A stretch of 64,000 bases of DNA, taken from positions 37,329 through 101,328 of the forward strand of contig CAKSKV010000007.1 of NCBI GenBank assembly GCA_934465535.1, read 5' to 3'. Origin of the DNA: an uncultured Clostridia bacterium. Lineage in GTDB: Bacteria > Bacillota > Clostridia > Christensenellales > QALW01. Under the pieces are notes generated by a model. It was not told the DNA's origin. It worked only from the letters and a program-made list of their open reading frames with translations, and ran no database searches. Within the stretch, counting starts at the first letter, position 1. Every line of letters starts with the position of its first letter. Below, piece after piece: positions 33,024 to 42,325 of this stretch. Both the position numbers and the translations under genes were made by a program.

Positions 33024-34478
33024 TCAGCAGCCGGAAAGCTTTTCAATTGCGGCATCAAGACGGCGCAGGGTTTCTTCGCGCCCCAGTATTTCGGCAAGCT
33101 CCACGGCGCCGCCCGGAGTGCTCTGAAGCCCGGTGAGGGCAACGCGCACCGGCCAAAGCACCTGACCGTTTTTCATTGCGTTTTCCTGCGCTGTGCCTAT
33201 AAGGCAATCGTGCACCGAGGCGGCGTCAAAGGAGGGAAGCGCGCTTAAAGCGTCCCGGCACAGCTTTATGGCCGAAAGCGCAAGCTCGGGTGTGAGCTTG
33301 AATTTTTTGTGCAGGTAAAGCTCGGTGTCGTGCGGCGCCACCTCAGGCAGGAATTCCACCATGGCGGGGATATCGCTGAGCACCTCGGTGCGGCTGTGCA
33401 GCAGCGCGCACAAAAGGGTGTAGTCGTAGCGGCCGCAGGCCACGGATTTATCCAGCCACGGGGCGGCAATGCGGCAGAATTCCTCAAAGGGCAGAGCCTT
33501 TATATATTCGCCGTTCATCCATCTGAGCTTGGCGGGGTCAAAAAGCGCGGGGGATTTGCTTATGCCGGAGATATCAAAGGCGGCGATAAGCTCCTCACGC
33601 GAGAATATCTCCTGATTCGTGCCGGGATTCCAGCCCAGAAGCGCGATATAGTTAAGCACGGCATCGGAAAGATAGCCCTTGGCTATAAGGTCCTGATAGC
33701 TGGCGTCGCCGTTTCGCTTGCTGAGCTTATTGTGCTGATCCTTCATTATAAGCGGGAGGTGCACATATACCGGCTCCTCCCAGCCGAAGGCCTTATAAAG
33801 CAGCGTGTATTTTGGGGTGCTGGAGAGATACTCGCTGCCCCGCATTACATGGGTGATGCCCATGAGGTGATCGTCCACCACATTTGCAAAGTTGTAGGTG
33901 GGCAGACCGTCGGTTTTTATAAGCACCATATCGTCAAGGTCGGCGCAGTCCACGGTTATATCCCCGAAAACGGCGTCGTGATAGGTGACGGTGCCGGAAA
34001 GGGGAACATTCTGCCGTATTGTAAAGGGCTCGCCCGCCTCGGCGCGGCGGCGCGCCTCCTCCTTTGGAAGGGAGAGGCATTTTTTATCGTATTTATAGGT
34101 AAGCCCCTGCGCCGTCATTTCCGCACGGCGCTGCTCGAGAGCCTCGTCGGTACAGAAGCAGTAGTAGGCGTCGCCGCTTTCTATAAGCTTAAGGGCGTAC
34201 TGCATATACAGCGCCCGACGCTCGCTTTGCACATACGGGCCGCAGCCGCCGTCCTTATCCGGGCCCTCGTCCCAGTCCAGCCCGCACTGCTTCAGGGTGC
34301 CGAAAATAACATCGCAGGCATCCGCCACATAGCGTTCCTGATCGGTATCCTCTATGCGGAGTATGAATTTGCCGCCTTGGTTTTTGGCGTAGAGATAGCC
34401 GTAAAGGGCGGTGCGGAGGTTGCCTATGTGCATATATCCCGTGGGGGACGGGGCAAAACGGGTTCTTACCTTGGACAT
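33024..34478 (-). CDS. gltX: Glutamyl-tRNA synthetase
   Basis: Charges tRNA-Glu. 484 residues, class I synthetase: FAPSPTGYMHIGNLRTALY (HIGH site as HIGN), ILRIEDTDQER, and KLSKRNGDASYQD (KMSKS site). The C-terminal anticodon-binding domain (IAPWLDKSV to the end) is complete. AAGGAAG precedes the ATG. No T-box leader is visible upstream. Whether it is discriminating or also charges tRNA-Gln cannot be told. Confidence 0.97.
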   Translation of the reverse strand: MSKVRTRFAPSPTGYMHIGNLRTALYGYLYAKNQGGKFILRIEDTDQERYVADACDVIFGTLKQCGLDWDEGPDKDGGCGPYVQSERRALYMQYALKLIESGDAYYCFCTDEALEQRRAEMTAQGLTYKYDKKCLSLPKEEARRRAEAGEPFTIRQNVPLSGTVTYHDAVFGDITVDCADLDDMVLIKTDGLPTYNFANVVDDHLMGITHVMRGSEYLSSTPKYTLLYKAFGWEEPVYVHLPLIMKDQHNKLSKRNGDASYQDLIAKGYLSDAVLNYIALLGWNPGTNQEIFSREELIAAFDISGISKSPALFDPAKLRWMNGEYIKALPFEEFCRIAAPWLDKSVACGRYDYTLLCALLHSRTEVLSDIPAMVEFLPEVAPHDTELYLHKKFKLTPELALSAIKLCRDALSALPSFDAASVHDCLIGTAQENAMKNGQVLWPVRVALTGLQSTPGGAVELAEILGREETLRRLDAAIEKLSGC

Positions 34479-34593
34479 GTTTGCTTCCTTTCACTCCTTA
34501 AAGCGGAGTATGAGTTTGATATATTTTGTGTTCAGTGTATTTATGCTGCTGTTTTCTGTTTGGCTGCCGTGCTTTTGCCGTATGCGCGCAGGC

Positions 34594-36261
34594 TCAGAAC
34601 AGCCCGGTTATTTTGCCCTCCGGCGTTACATCTATTTTGCAGGCGGCGGGCACGCGGGGCAGCCCCGGCATGGTCATTATATCACCCGTAAGAACAACTG
34701 TAAAGCCTGCGCCGGCGCTCAGGCGCAGCTGGCTTACCTTTATGCGGAAGCCGCGGGGGCGGGCGGAAAGCCGGGGGTTGTCCGACAGGGAATACTGCGT
34801 TTTGGCTATGCATACGGGAAGGGAAGCACAGCCCAGCTTTTCGAGGTTTTCAAGCCGGGCAAGCGCCTCGGGGGAAAAGTCCACTCCGTCCGCGCCGTAA
34901 ATGCGGGCGGCGACGGCCTCTATTTTTTCCCGCAGGGACATATCGGGGGAGTACGCAAAGGTCGGGGCGGAGTGTTTGGCCCCGCACAGCTCAGTGACCG
35001 TTTGGGCAAGCTCTGCCGCGCCCTTTCCGCCGCGCCCCCAGACATCGGCCTCCACCGCTTTAACGCCTGCGTGCAGGCAGTATTGCTGCACCTGCGCTAT
35101 CTCCTCCGGGGTATCGGAGGCAAAGCGGTTTATTGCCACCGCAACGGGCAGGGAATATACCTTTGTAAGGTTTTCGATATGCTTGCCCAGGTTTTCAAGC
35201 CCTGCTGCCAGCGCCTGCGGAGCGGGGCGGTCAAGCTCCGCCTTGGGCACTCCGCCGTGGGACTTCAGGGCGCGCACGGTGGCCACCAGCACGCAGGCGT
35301 CGGGGAAGAAGCCGCCCAGTCGGCATTTGATATCAAGAAATTTTTCCGCGCCCAAATCGGCGCCGAAGCCGGCCTCCGTTACGCAGTAGTCCGCAAGGCG
35401 AAGGGCGTGGTCGGTGGCTATTATGCTGTTGCAGCCGTGGGCGATGTTGGCAAAGGGGCCGCCGTGAATAAGCGCCGGAGTGCCGGCAAGGGTCTGCACG
35501 AGGTTGGGCTTTATCGCATCCTTAAGCAGGGCGCACATTGCCCCTTGCGCGTTGAGGTCGCGGGCGCGTATGGGCTCCCCGGCGGCGGTGTAGCCGACAA
35601 TTATATCGCCCAGCCGCTTTTTGAGGTCGTTTATATCCCGGCTTACGCACAGTATTGCCATTACTTCGCTGGCGGCGGTTATATCAAAGGAGTCCTGACG
35701 CATGACGCCGTTTGTGCGCACGCCCACGCCCCCTATTATGCTGCGCAGCTCGCGGTCGTTCATATCCATGCAGCGCCGCCAAGTGATGTTTTTAAGATCA
35801 AAGCCCAGCTCGTTGCCGAAGTATATGTGGTTGTCTATCATGGCGGCAAGCAGGTTATTGGCGCTGGTTATTGCGTGAAGGTCGCCGGTAAAATGCAGGT
35901 TGAGATCCTCCATGGGCACTACCTGAGAATACCCGCCGCCCGCAGCGCCGCCCTTTACCCCGAACACGGGGCCGAGCGACGGCTCACGCAGTGCCAGCAT
36001 ACATTTTTTGCCCGCCTCCGTAAGCGCGTCGGCAAGGCCTATGCTCACGGTGGTTTTGCCCTCGCCCGCAGGGGTGGGGTTTATGGCGGTCACCAGTATC
36101 AGCTTGCCCTTACGGGGCTTGTTTTCCACGCATCCGGGCAGCAGCTTGGCCTTGTATCTGCCGTAGGGCTCAAGGTATTCCGGTGCTATGCCGGCCTTGG
36201 CCGCGATATCCGTTATGGGCTCAAGGTGTGCGCTCTGGGCTATTTCGATGTCGCTTTTCAT
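34594..36261 (-). CDS. fhs: Formate-tetrahydrofolate ligase
   Basis: Makes 10-formyl-THF from formate, THF and ATP. 555 residues, the family norm. The P-loop is NPTPAGEGKTTVSIGL, the formyl-THF synthetase signature GVKGGAAGGGYSQVVPMED follows, and the C-terminus holds VVLTGDIMTMPGLP. Fhs is central to acetogenic and purine-fermenting metabolism and also common in other Clostridia. GAGG lies about eight bases before the ATG. No other Wood-Ljungdahl genes are in the window. Confidence 0.97.
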   Translation of the reverse strand: MKSDIEIAQSAHLEPITDIAAKAGIAPEYLEPYGRYKAKLLPGCVENKPRKGKLILVTAINPTPAGEGKTTVSIGLADALTEAGKKCMLALREPSLGPVFGVKGGAAGGGYSQVVPMEDLNLHFTGDLHAITSANNLLAAMIDNHIYFGNELGFDLKNITWRRCMDMNDRELRSIIGGVGVRTNGVMRQDSFDITAASEVMAILCVSRDINDLKKRLGDIIVGYTAAGEPIRARDLNAQGAMCALLKDAIKPNLVQTLAGTPALIHGGPFANIAHGCNSIIATDHALRLADYCVTEAGFGADLGAEKFLDIKCRLGGFFPDACVLVATVRALKSHGGVPKAELDRPAPQALAAGLENLGKHIENLTKVYSLPVAVAINRFASDTPEEIAQVQQYCLHAGVKAVEADVWGRGGKGAAELAQTVTELCGAKHSAPTFAYSPDMSLREKIEAVAARIYGADGVDFSPEALARLENLEKLGCASLPVCIAKTQYSLSDNPRLSARPRGFRIKVSQLRLSAGAGFTVVLTGDIMTMPGLPRVPAACKIDVTPEGKITGLF

Positions 36262-36375
36262 TCGGTTGCCTCGCTTTCGTGCTTATAATTTATAATGCTT
36301 ATAATCTTTATGCTTGCGGCAAATGCCGGGTTCCGTTATATATATGAAGCACATATGAAGGTATTCGCGCGGGGG

Positions 36376-37713
36376 TCAGTCGTCGCTGCTTTTTTTGCCG
36401 GTCGCCTCGTTGCTTTCGTGACGGCGGCTCTCTCTTTCCTTTTGACGCTGCGCCATTGCCGCCTCGGCGCCCTGCTGCGAATAGGTGAAGAACACTTCGT
36501 TTTCCATGCCGCTTGGCATATATTGCTGCGGGGTGTAATGGTTGGGATAATCATGGGGATATTTATAGCCCTTTCCGCTGCCGAGGGTTTCGTATCCGCG
36601 GTAGTGGGTATCCCGCAGGTGAGCCGGAACGCTTACCGGCTTATCGGCCGCCGCCCATGCCGCATGGATGCCCAGGGCGCTGTTGCTTTTGGGTGCGGCG
36701 CATACATAGGCTATGGCCTGACTGAGGTTAAGCAGACATTCCGGCATGCCGATCTTTTCCACCGAGGTGAGGGCGGCCTGCGCCTGAAGCAGGGCCATCG
36801 GGTCGGCAAGACCCACATCCTCCGAGGCGTGCACCATAAGCCTGCGTGCCACCGTGCGGGGGTCAACGCCGGCGCGCAGCATGCGGCAGGCCCAGAAAAG
36901 GGCGGCGTTGCAGTCCGAGCCGCGTAAGGACTTGCAAAAGGCGGAAAGCATATCGTAAAAGGCGGATTCATCGCATATGACCGTTTTTTGCTGCACCGAC
37001 TGCTCCGCGGCGGTTTTGTCCACTGTAATGCGCCCGTTTGCATCGGGCTTTTGGGACAGCACCGCAAGCTCAAGGCCGTTATAGGCGGCGCGCACATCCC
37101 CTCCCGCGCTGAAGACAAAATGCTCTATCGCCTCCGGGGTGACGGTAAGATCCGTATTGCCGTAGCCGCGCTCCCGATCGCTTATTGCGCGCAGGAGGGC
37201 GGTGCGTATATCGTCGGGGGAGAGAGGATAGAACTGAAAGACCATGCACCGCGAAAGGATGGCCGGAGTCATGGCTATGTTGGGGTTCTCGGTGGTGGAG
37301 CCGATAAGGCGCACCGTGCCGTCCTCCATGGCGGGAAGCAGCGCATCGGACTGCGCCTTGCTCCACCTGTGGCATTCGTCCAACAGAAGATAGGTGATGC
37401 GCCCGTACAGCTTTGAGCGCTCCCTGGCGGCGGATATTATCCCGCGCAGCTCCGGCACTCCCGCCGTAACGGCGTTAAGCTGCTCAAAGGCGGCGTTGCC
37501 CTGCAGGGATATGATTTTGGCAAGGCTTGTCTTGCCCGTTCCCGGAGGGCCGTAAAAAATACACGAGGTCATGCGGTCGGCCTCTATTGCCCGGCGCAGA
37601 AGGCAGCCGGGGGCAAGCAGATGCTGCTGACCGAGAAATTCGTCCAGAGTGCGCGGACGCATGCGCTGGGCAAGCGGCGCGTTCATATCCGCCTGCATAT
37701 CAAAAAAATCCAT
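36376..37713 (-). CDS. rarA: Replication-associated recombination ATPase RarA (MgsA)
   Basis: A clamp-loader-like AAA+ ATPase acting at stalled forks. 445 residues from the ATG at 37713 (AAGGAG seven to eight bases upstream; a longer frame is unsupported). Walker A is FYGPPGTGKTSLA near residue 50; Walker B is LLLDECHRWSKAQ (DECH for the family's usual DEIH); GSTTENPNIAMTPAILSR is sensor 1. The C-terminal AAA-associated domain (YKYPHDYPNHYTPQQYMP) is complete. The last ~40 residues are charged and possibly disordered. Confidence 0.96.
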   Translation of the reverse strand: MDFFDMQADMNAPLAQRMRPRTLDEFLGQQHLLAPGCLLRRAIEADRMTSCIFYGPPGTGKTSLAKIISLQGNAAFEQLNAVTAGVPELRGIISAARERSKLYGRITYLLLDECHRWSKAQSDALLPAMEDGTVRLIGSTTENPNIAMTPAILSRCMVFQFYPLSPDDIRTALLRAISDRERGYGNTDLTVTPEAIEHFVFSAGGDVRAAYNGLELAVLSQKPDANGRITVDKTAAEQSVQQKTVICDESAFYDMLSAFCKSLRGSDCNAALFWACRMLRAGVDPRTVARRLMVHASEDVGLADPMALLQAQAALTSVEKIGMPECLLNLSQAIAYVCAAPKSNSALGIHAAWAAADKPVSVPAHLRDTHYRGYETLGSGKGYKYPHDYPNHYTPQQYMPSGMENEVFFTYSQQGAEAAMAQRQKERESRRHESNEATGKKSSDD

Positions 37714-37737
37714 ATTCCGCTCCTTAATACATACCGT

Positions 37738-37746
37738 ATTATAGCA
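37738..37746 (-). promoter_or_regulatory. Extended -10 promoter of rarA
   Basis: Minus strand TGCTATAAT, identical to the extended -10 of the EamA gene, about 25 bases before the rarA start codon. Confidence 0.6.
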
Positions 37747-37879
37747 TAAACCGCGCGGCATTACAACGGCAAAAGGCCGTGCGGGGAAAGGGAAAAACGG
37801 AAAAGCGCATATGCGGAATTATATCGGTAACTTTTTTTCGATTTTTTATGCAAAATCGCTTTTTTAATATCGATTTATG

Positions 37880-37888
37880 TGTTATACT
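37880..37888 (+). promoter_or_regulatory. Extended -10 promoter of the dehydrogenase/Hdr/fumarate cluster
   Basis: TGTTATACT (TGn-TATACT). The -35 region at 17-base spacing is only a T-run. Predicted leader is about 160 bases. Confidence 0.45.
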
Positions 37889-38057
37889 TGGAAAGGATAA
37901 ATGGTTTAATGCCGCTTTTAGGGCTAAAACCGCGGCGGAGGGCAAACATATGCGTCACGGGAGGACGGAGCCGGCAAAACCGTATCCGCTTCGGCAGACG
38001 AGACCGGAGAAAAAATAAAAATAAAAAATTAAGTGAACACTGAAAGGAAGCAGAAAC

Positions 38058-38999
38058 ATGAGTCGTAAGGTTACTATTATCGGTGCGGGAAGCGTCGGCA
38101 GCACCATTACCTACACAATGACGGTAAGCGGATTGGCCTCAGAGCTTGTGCTTATCGACATAAACAAGGAAAAAGCGCTGGGCGAGGCTATGGACATTCA
38201 GCAGGGCACCCCCTTCTGTGCGCCGATAAAGATTTATGCAGGCGATTATAAGGACGCGGAGGGTTCCGATATCGTGGTTATAACCTCCGGTATGCCCCGC
38301 AAGGCAAACCAGACGCGTATAGACCTTGCTCAGAACAATGTAAATGTTATAAAAGAGATCGCCGGCGAGATCACCAAATACGCCCCCAATGCGCTGTACA
38401 TAATCGTAAGCAACCCCGTGGATGTGCTGACATATGTGTTCTGCAAGATCAGCGGAATCCCGGAGCACCGTGTTATCGGCTCCGGTACGATTCTTGATAC
38501 CGCGCGTCTGCGCGCCCGTCTTGCCGAGGATATCGGCATAAGCCAGAAGAACATCCATGCCTATGTGCTGGGCGAGCACGGCGACAGCTCCTTTGTGCCC
38601 TGGTCCATCGCTCAGGTGGGCTGCATAAAGCTGCAGGACTGCAACCGCTGCATTATCTCCAAGCATCCCGGCGAGCTCAACTATGAGGAGATAGAGCAGT
38701 ACATGCGCACCAGCGGCTCCCAGATCATAGGCCGCAAGGGCGCCACATTCTATGCCATTGCCATTTCGGTTTGCCACATAGTGCAGACGCTTTTCGGCAG
38801 CGCCAACAGCACCATGACGGTATCCTCCATGATGCACGGTGAGTACGGCATTGAGGATGTATGCCTTTCCATCCCGTTCATAGTGGGCCCGGGCGGCATT
38901 GCGGGTCATGTGCTTCCCGCCCTTACGGAGGAGGAAGTGGCAAAGCTGCAGCACAGCGCCGATGTGCTCAAGAATGTTATCAGACAGGTTAAATTCTGA
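38058..38999 (+). CDS. Malate/lactate dehydrogenase family enzyme, predicted malate dehydrogenase
   Basis: 313 residues, NAD-dependent LDH/MDH superfamily. IIGAGSVGSTITY is the NAD loop and D34 (VLIDINKEKA) selects NAD. Catalytic residues are in place: R87 (the R109 equivalent), D147 (168), R150 (171) and H174 (195, in GEHGDS). The substrate-specificity position, Gln102 in lactate dehydrogenases, is R81 here (SGMPRKANQTR), the residue of malate dehydrogenases. Automated annotation would probably say L-lactate dehydrogenase, but the Arg and the downstream fumarase and fumarate reductase argue for oxaloacetate reduction to malate. AAAGGAAG precedes the ATG. Confidence 0.85.
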   Translation: MSRKVTIIGAGSVGSTITYTMTVSGLASELVLIDINKEKALGEAMDIQQGTPFCAPIKIYAGDYKDAEGSDIVVITSGMPRKANQTRIDLAQNNVNVIKEIAGEITKYAPNALYIIVSNPVDVLTYVFCKISGIPEHRVIGSGTILDTARLRARLAEDIGISQKNIHAYVLGEHGDSSFVPWSIAQVGCIKLQDCNRCIISKHPGELNYEEIEQYMRTSGSQIIGRKGATFYAIAISVCHIVQTLFGSANSTMTVSSMMHGEYGIEDVCLSIPFIVGPGGIAGHVLPALTEEEVAKLQHSADVLKNVIRQVKF

Positions 39000-39022
39000 T
39001 CTGTTCTGCTTAAAGAATGAAC

Positions 39023-39053
39023 CGCCGGAAGCGTATTTTATACGCTTCCGGCG
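39023..39053 (+). other. Perfect hairpin between the dehydrogenase gene and hdrB
   Basis: Fourteen-base-pair stem CGCCGGAAGCGTAT / ATACGCTTCCGGCG with a three-base loop and no T-run. More like an RNA stability or processing element than an intrinsic terminator. Confidence 0.65.
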
Positions 39054-39132
39054 TCGGAATATACGGATAAAAGGAAAAAAACGGTTATAAATTTCCGGCA
39101 AAAAGGAGGAAGCCCGTTCAGGGTGTTCTGTT

Positions 39133-39915
39133 ATGACATTTAGCTATTATCCCGGATGTACCCTCAAGAGTAAGGCCAAGGAGCTGGACATAAGCGCGCG
39201 CGCCTGTGCAAAGGCTTTGGGCATTGAGCTTAAGGAGCTGGAGCAGTGGCAGTGCTGCGGCGCCTGCTATCCCATGAGCAGAGATGAAATCGCCACCCGT
39301 CTTGCCGCCGTGCGCGCCCTTGAAAGCGCCCAAAAGGAGGGCGGCACGCTGGTTACGCTGTGCTCTGCCTGCCATCATGTGCTTACCCGCGTAAACGGCG
39401 ACATGAAAAACGATGCAAAGATCGCCGATACCGCAAACCGCTACCTTGAGCTTGATTATCACGGCGGCACCGAGGTGCTGCACTATCTTACCATGCTCAG
39501 GGACCGCGTGGGCTTTGATAACCTCAAGGCCAAGGTGGTAAACCCGCTCAAGGGCAGGAAGATAGGCGCCTACTACGGCTGCATGCTGCTGCGCCCCTCC
39601 AAGGCAATGCATTTTGACGACCCCGAAAACCCCACAATCATGGAGGATTTCATCCGTGCTTTGGGCGCGGAGCCGGTCGTCTACCAGATGCGCAATGAGT
39701 GCTGCGGCGGATATGTTTCCATGAAGGACGAGGCGGCGGCCAAAAAGAATGTCGCCCGCGTTATGGACAACGCGCGCCGGTGCGGAGCGCAGGAGCTTAT
39801 TACCGCCTGCCCGCTGTGCCTTTACAATCTCGATAAAAACGGCGGAGCGGATAAGCTTCCCGTACACTATTTCACTCAGCTGCTTGCAGAGGCGCTGGGC
39901 ATAAAGGAGGCTTGA
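39133..39915 (+). CDS. hdrB: Heterodisulfide reductase subunit B-like protein (two CCG domains)
   Basis: 260 residues. Two CCG domains are complete: C9, C41-C42, C77, C80 and C150, C190-C191, C226, C229. Each can hold a non-cubane [4Fe-4S] cluster, as in methanogen HdrB where disulfide bonds are cleaved. Bacterial homologues belong to FlxABCD-HdrABC and related complexes whose disulfide substrate is mostly unknown. It is followed three bases on by hdrC. AAAGGAGG lies upstream. Soluble, no membrane helices. Confidence 0.92.
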   Translation: MTFSYYPGCTLKSKAKELDISARACAKALGIELKELEQWQCCGACYPMSRDEIATRLAAVRALESAQKEGGTLVTLCSACHHVLTRVNGDMKNDAKIADTANRYLELDYHGGTEVLHYLTMLRDRVGFDNLKAKVVNPLKGRKIGAYYGCMLLRPSKAMHFDDPENPTIMEDFIRALGAEPVVYQMRNECCGGYVSMKDEAAAKKNVARVMDNARRCGAQELITACPLCLYNLDKNGGADKLPVHYFTQLLAEALGIKEA

Positions 39916-39917
39916 CG

Positions 39918-40310
39918 ATGCAGTTGACAAATGCCGAAAAGGCGGCCGAGGTTCGCCGTATAAGCGGCGTGGATACCAGGAAGTGCATGAAGTGCGGCAA
40001 ATGCTCCGCATCCTGCCCCTCCTTTGATGAGATGGAATATCATCCGCATCAGTTTGTCGCCATGGTCACCAAGGGCGATATCGACAGACTGATGGCATCC
40101 CCCTCCATATACAAATGTTTGTCCTGCTTTGCCTGCGTGGAGCGCTGCCCCCGCGGTGTAGAGCCTGCGGCAGTGGTGGAGGCCATACGCACCATGGCGG
40201 AGCGGCGTCAGGGCGGAACCTATTTTTCTCCTGACGAGGTGCCGGAGAAAATTGACGGCTCCGTGCCGCAGCAGGCTCTGGTAAGTGCGTTCCGTAAGTA
40301 CAGAAAATAA
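39918..40310 (+). CDS. hdrC: Heterodisulfide reductase subunit C-like ferredoxin
   Basis: 130 residues with two [4Fe-4S] motifs: C23, C26, C29, C33 and C67, C70, C73, C77. AAAGGAGG at 39903-39910 is seven bases before the ATG at 39918; a TTG at 39912 in frame is less likely. It passes electrons between HdrA and HdrB. No haem-binding membrane partner (HdrE/DsrM type) is near, so the complex is the soluble HdrABC kind. Confidence 0.92.
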   Translation: MQLTNAEKAAEVRRISGVDTRKCMKCGKCSASCPSFDEMEYHPHQFVAMVTKGDIDRLMASPSIYKCLSCFACVERCPRGVEPAAVVEAIRTMAERRQGGTYFSPDEVPEKIDGSVPQQALVSAFRKYRK

Positions 40311-40339
40311 AAATCCGGCATAGGTTGGGAGTGTAGAAT

Positions 40340-42325
40340 TTGCAAAGAATAGGTGTATTTGTTTGTTGGTGCGGCTCCAATATAGCCGCAACGGTGGACG
40401 TAGCACGGGTAGTGGAGACCATACGCAGGGAGCCCGGCGTGGTTTACGCCGCGGATTATCAGTATATGTGCTCCGAGGCCGGTCAGGCCATTATACGCGG
40501 CGCTATCGCAGAGCATAAGCTTACCGGCATAGTGGTATGCTCCTGCTCGCCCAGAATGCATGAGGCCACCTTCCGCAAAACGGCGCAGAGGGCGGGGCTC
40601 AACCCCTTCATGGTGGAAATAGCAAATATCCGCGAGCAGTGCTCCTGGATACATAAAGACAAAGAGGAAGCCACCGAAAAGGCCATAGTGCTGGCCCGCG
40701 CGGCGGTTGCCAAGGTAAGCCTGAACGCGCCCCTTATCTCCGGCGAAAGCTCGGTGACAAAGCGCGCCCTTGTAATAGGCGGCGGCATAGCCGGCATACA
40801 GTCGGCACTGGATATTGCCGAGGCCGGCTACGAGGTGGACATCGTGGAAAAGGAGCCCACCATCGGCGGCAAGATGAGCAAGCTGGACAAGACCTTCCCC
40901 ACGCTGGACTGCTCTGCCTGCATACTTACCCCTAAAATGGTGGATGCTGCGGCAAACGAGAAGATCACACTTTATACATACAGTGAGATCGAGCAGGTAA
41001 AGGGCTTTGTGGGCAATTTCAAGGTGAAGATACGCCGCAAGGCGCGCTATGTAAAAGAAGATGTCTGCACGGGCTGCGGCCAGTGCATGCAGAAGTGCCC
41101 CTCCAAGAAAGGGCTTAACGAGTTCAACCTCGGCCTTAATAAGCGCACGGCTATTTATATCCCCTTTGCGCAGGCAATACCGAATGTGGCGGTTATCGAT
41201 CCGACCCAGTGCATAAAGCTCAAAAGCGGCAAGTGCGGGCTGTGCTCCACGGTGTGCGCCGCCAAGGCAATAGACTATGAGCAGCAGGATGAATTCATTG
41301 AGCGCGAGTACGGCGCCATTGTAATGGCTACCGGCTTTAACCCCATAAAGCTGGATAAGTTCGATGAATACTCCTATTCCTCCTGCCCGGATGTCATAAC
41401 CAGTCTGGAGCTGGAGCGCATAATGAACGCCGCAGGGCCTACGGGCGGCAAGCTGGTGAAGATGAGCAACGGCGAGCATCCGCACGATATCACATTCATT
41501 CAGTGCGTGGGCAGCCGTGATACGAGCGGGCGCGGCAAGTGCTACTGCTCCAAGATATGCTGCATGTATACCGCCAAGCACGCAATGCTTATCCGCGATA
41601 AATATCCGGATGTGAATGTGCATGTTTTCTACATTGATGTGCGTACCCCAGGCAAGAACTTCGATGAGTTCTATCGCCGCGCGGTGGAGGAATACGATGT
41701 TGATTACATTAAAGGCCAGGTAGGCAAGGTATATCCGGAGGACGATCATCTTGTGGTGCAGGGCGTGGACCTGCTTGCAAACGAGCAGATAATCCACAAG
41801 ACCGATATGGTGGTGCTGGCCGCCGCCATAGAGCCCGATCCCACGGCGCGCAGGATAGCCTCCATGCTTACCGCCAGCATAGATACAAATGATTTCATAA
41901 CCGAGGCCCATCCCAAGCTGCGTCCGGTGGAAAGCCCCACGGCGGGCATATTCCTCTCCGGCGTGTGCCAGGGCCCCAAGGATATTCCGGAAACCGTTGC
42001 CCAGGCGGGAGCGGCCGCCGTTAAGGTGGTGGGGCTGCTTTCCAAGGACAAGCTGGTAACAAACCCCTGCGTGGCGGGCAGCAACGAGCTGCTGTGCAAC
42101 GGCTGCTCTCAGTGCGAGAAGGTATGCCCCTACGGCGCTATCAGCTATATTGACAAGCTGGTAAACGATCACGGCATAAAGCAGACCCGCCGCATAGCCT
42201 CCGTAAACGAGGCGCTGTGCCAGGGTTGCGGAGCCTGCACGGTTACCTGCCCCAGCGGCGCTATGGACCTCAAGGGCTTTACAAATAAGCAGATCATGGC
42301 GGAGGTGGACGCGATATGCAAGTAG
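40340..42325 (+). CDS. hdrA: Heterodisulfide reductase subunit A-like flavoprotein
   Basis: 661 residues. N-terminal domain with C9/C11 (VFVCWCGSN) and VVCSCSPRMHEATFR; FAD-binding LVIGGGIAGIQSALDIA at 144-160; ferredoxin-type motifs at C243-C253 and around C291-C306; and two more at the C-terminus (CNGCSQCEKVCP, CQGCGACTVTCP). This is the electron-bifurcating flavin subunit in methanogens and in bacterial Flx-Hdr complexes. Start is TTG with GGGAG about seven bases upstream. The 3' end overlaps the next gene by 10 bases. Soluble. Confidence 0.95.
   Translation: MQRIGVFVCWCGSNIAATVDVARVVETIRREPGVVYAADYQYMCSEAGQAIIRGAIAEHKLTGIVVCSCSPRMHEATFRKTAQRAGLNPFMVEIANIREQCSWIHKDKEEATEKAIVLARAAVAKVSLNAPLISGESSVTKRALVIGGGIAGIQSALDIAEAGYEVDIVEKEPTIGGKMSKLDKTFPTLDCSACILTPKMVDAAANEKITLYTYSEIEQVKGFVGNFKVKIRRKARYVKEDVCTGCGQCMQKCPSKKGLNEFNLGLNKRTAIYIPFAQAIPNVAVIDPTQCIKLKSGKCGLCSTVCAAKAIDYEQQDEFIEREYGAIVMATGFNPIKLDKFDEYSYSSCPDVITSLELERIMNAAGPTGGKLVKMSNGEHPHDITFIQCVGSRDTSGRGKCYCSKICCMYTAKHAMLIRDKYPDVNVHVFYIDVRTPGKNFDEFYRRAVEEYDVDYIKGQVGKVYPEDDHLVVQGVDLLANEQIIHKTDMVVLAAAIEPDPTARRIASMLTASIDTNDFITEAHPKLRPVESPTAGIFLSGVCQGPKDIPETVAQAGAAAVKVVGLLSKDKLVTNPCVAGSNELLCNGCSQCEKVCPYGAISYIDKLVNDHGIKQTRRIASVNEALCQGCGACTVTCPSGAMDLKGFTNKQIMAEVDAICK

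Larger units (their letters stand above)
37714..38057. other. Divergent region between rarA and the malate/lactate dehydrogenase gene
   Basis: 344 bases with promoters for both genes, a small AT-rich hairpin (CGATTTT / AAAATCG at 37839-37858, followed by CTTTTTT) and a GC-rich leader of ~160 bases before the dehydrogenase gene. No clear Rex or other known operator was found. Confidence 0.55.

Noticed and set aside
34479..34593. T-box leader before gltX
   Set aside because: No AGGGTGG-type specifier/antiterminator sequence and too little room.
34411..36288. 625-codon open frame on the plus strand
   Set aside because: Antisense to fhs; same composition artefact.
37839..37858. Rex or FNR operator before the dehydrogenase gene
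   Set aside because: The AT-rich inverted repeat does not match TTGTTAA...TTAACAA or TTGAT...ATCAA.
37779..38018. Small plus-strand frame before the dehydrogenase gene
   Set aside because: It starts upstream of the promoter I see and lacks a ribosome binding site.
40220..42172. 650-codon open frame on the minus strand
   Set aside because: Exactly antisense to hdrA, which has clear motifs and ribosome binding site; long antisense frames come from GC-rich third positions. Its product is Ala/His/Gly/Tyr rich with no domain.
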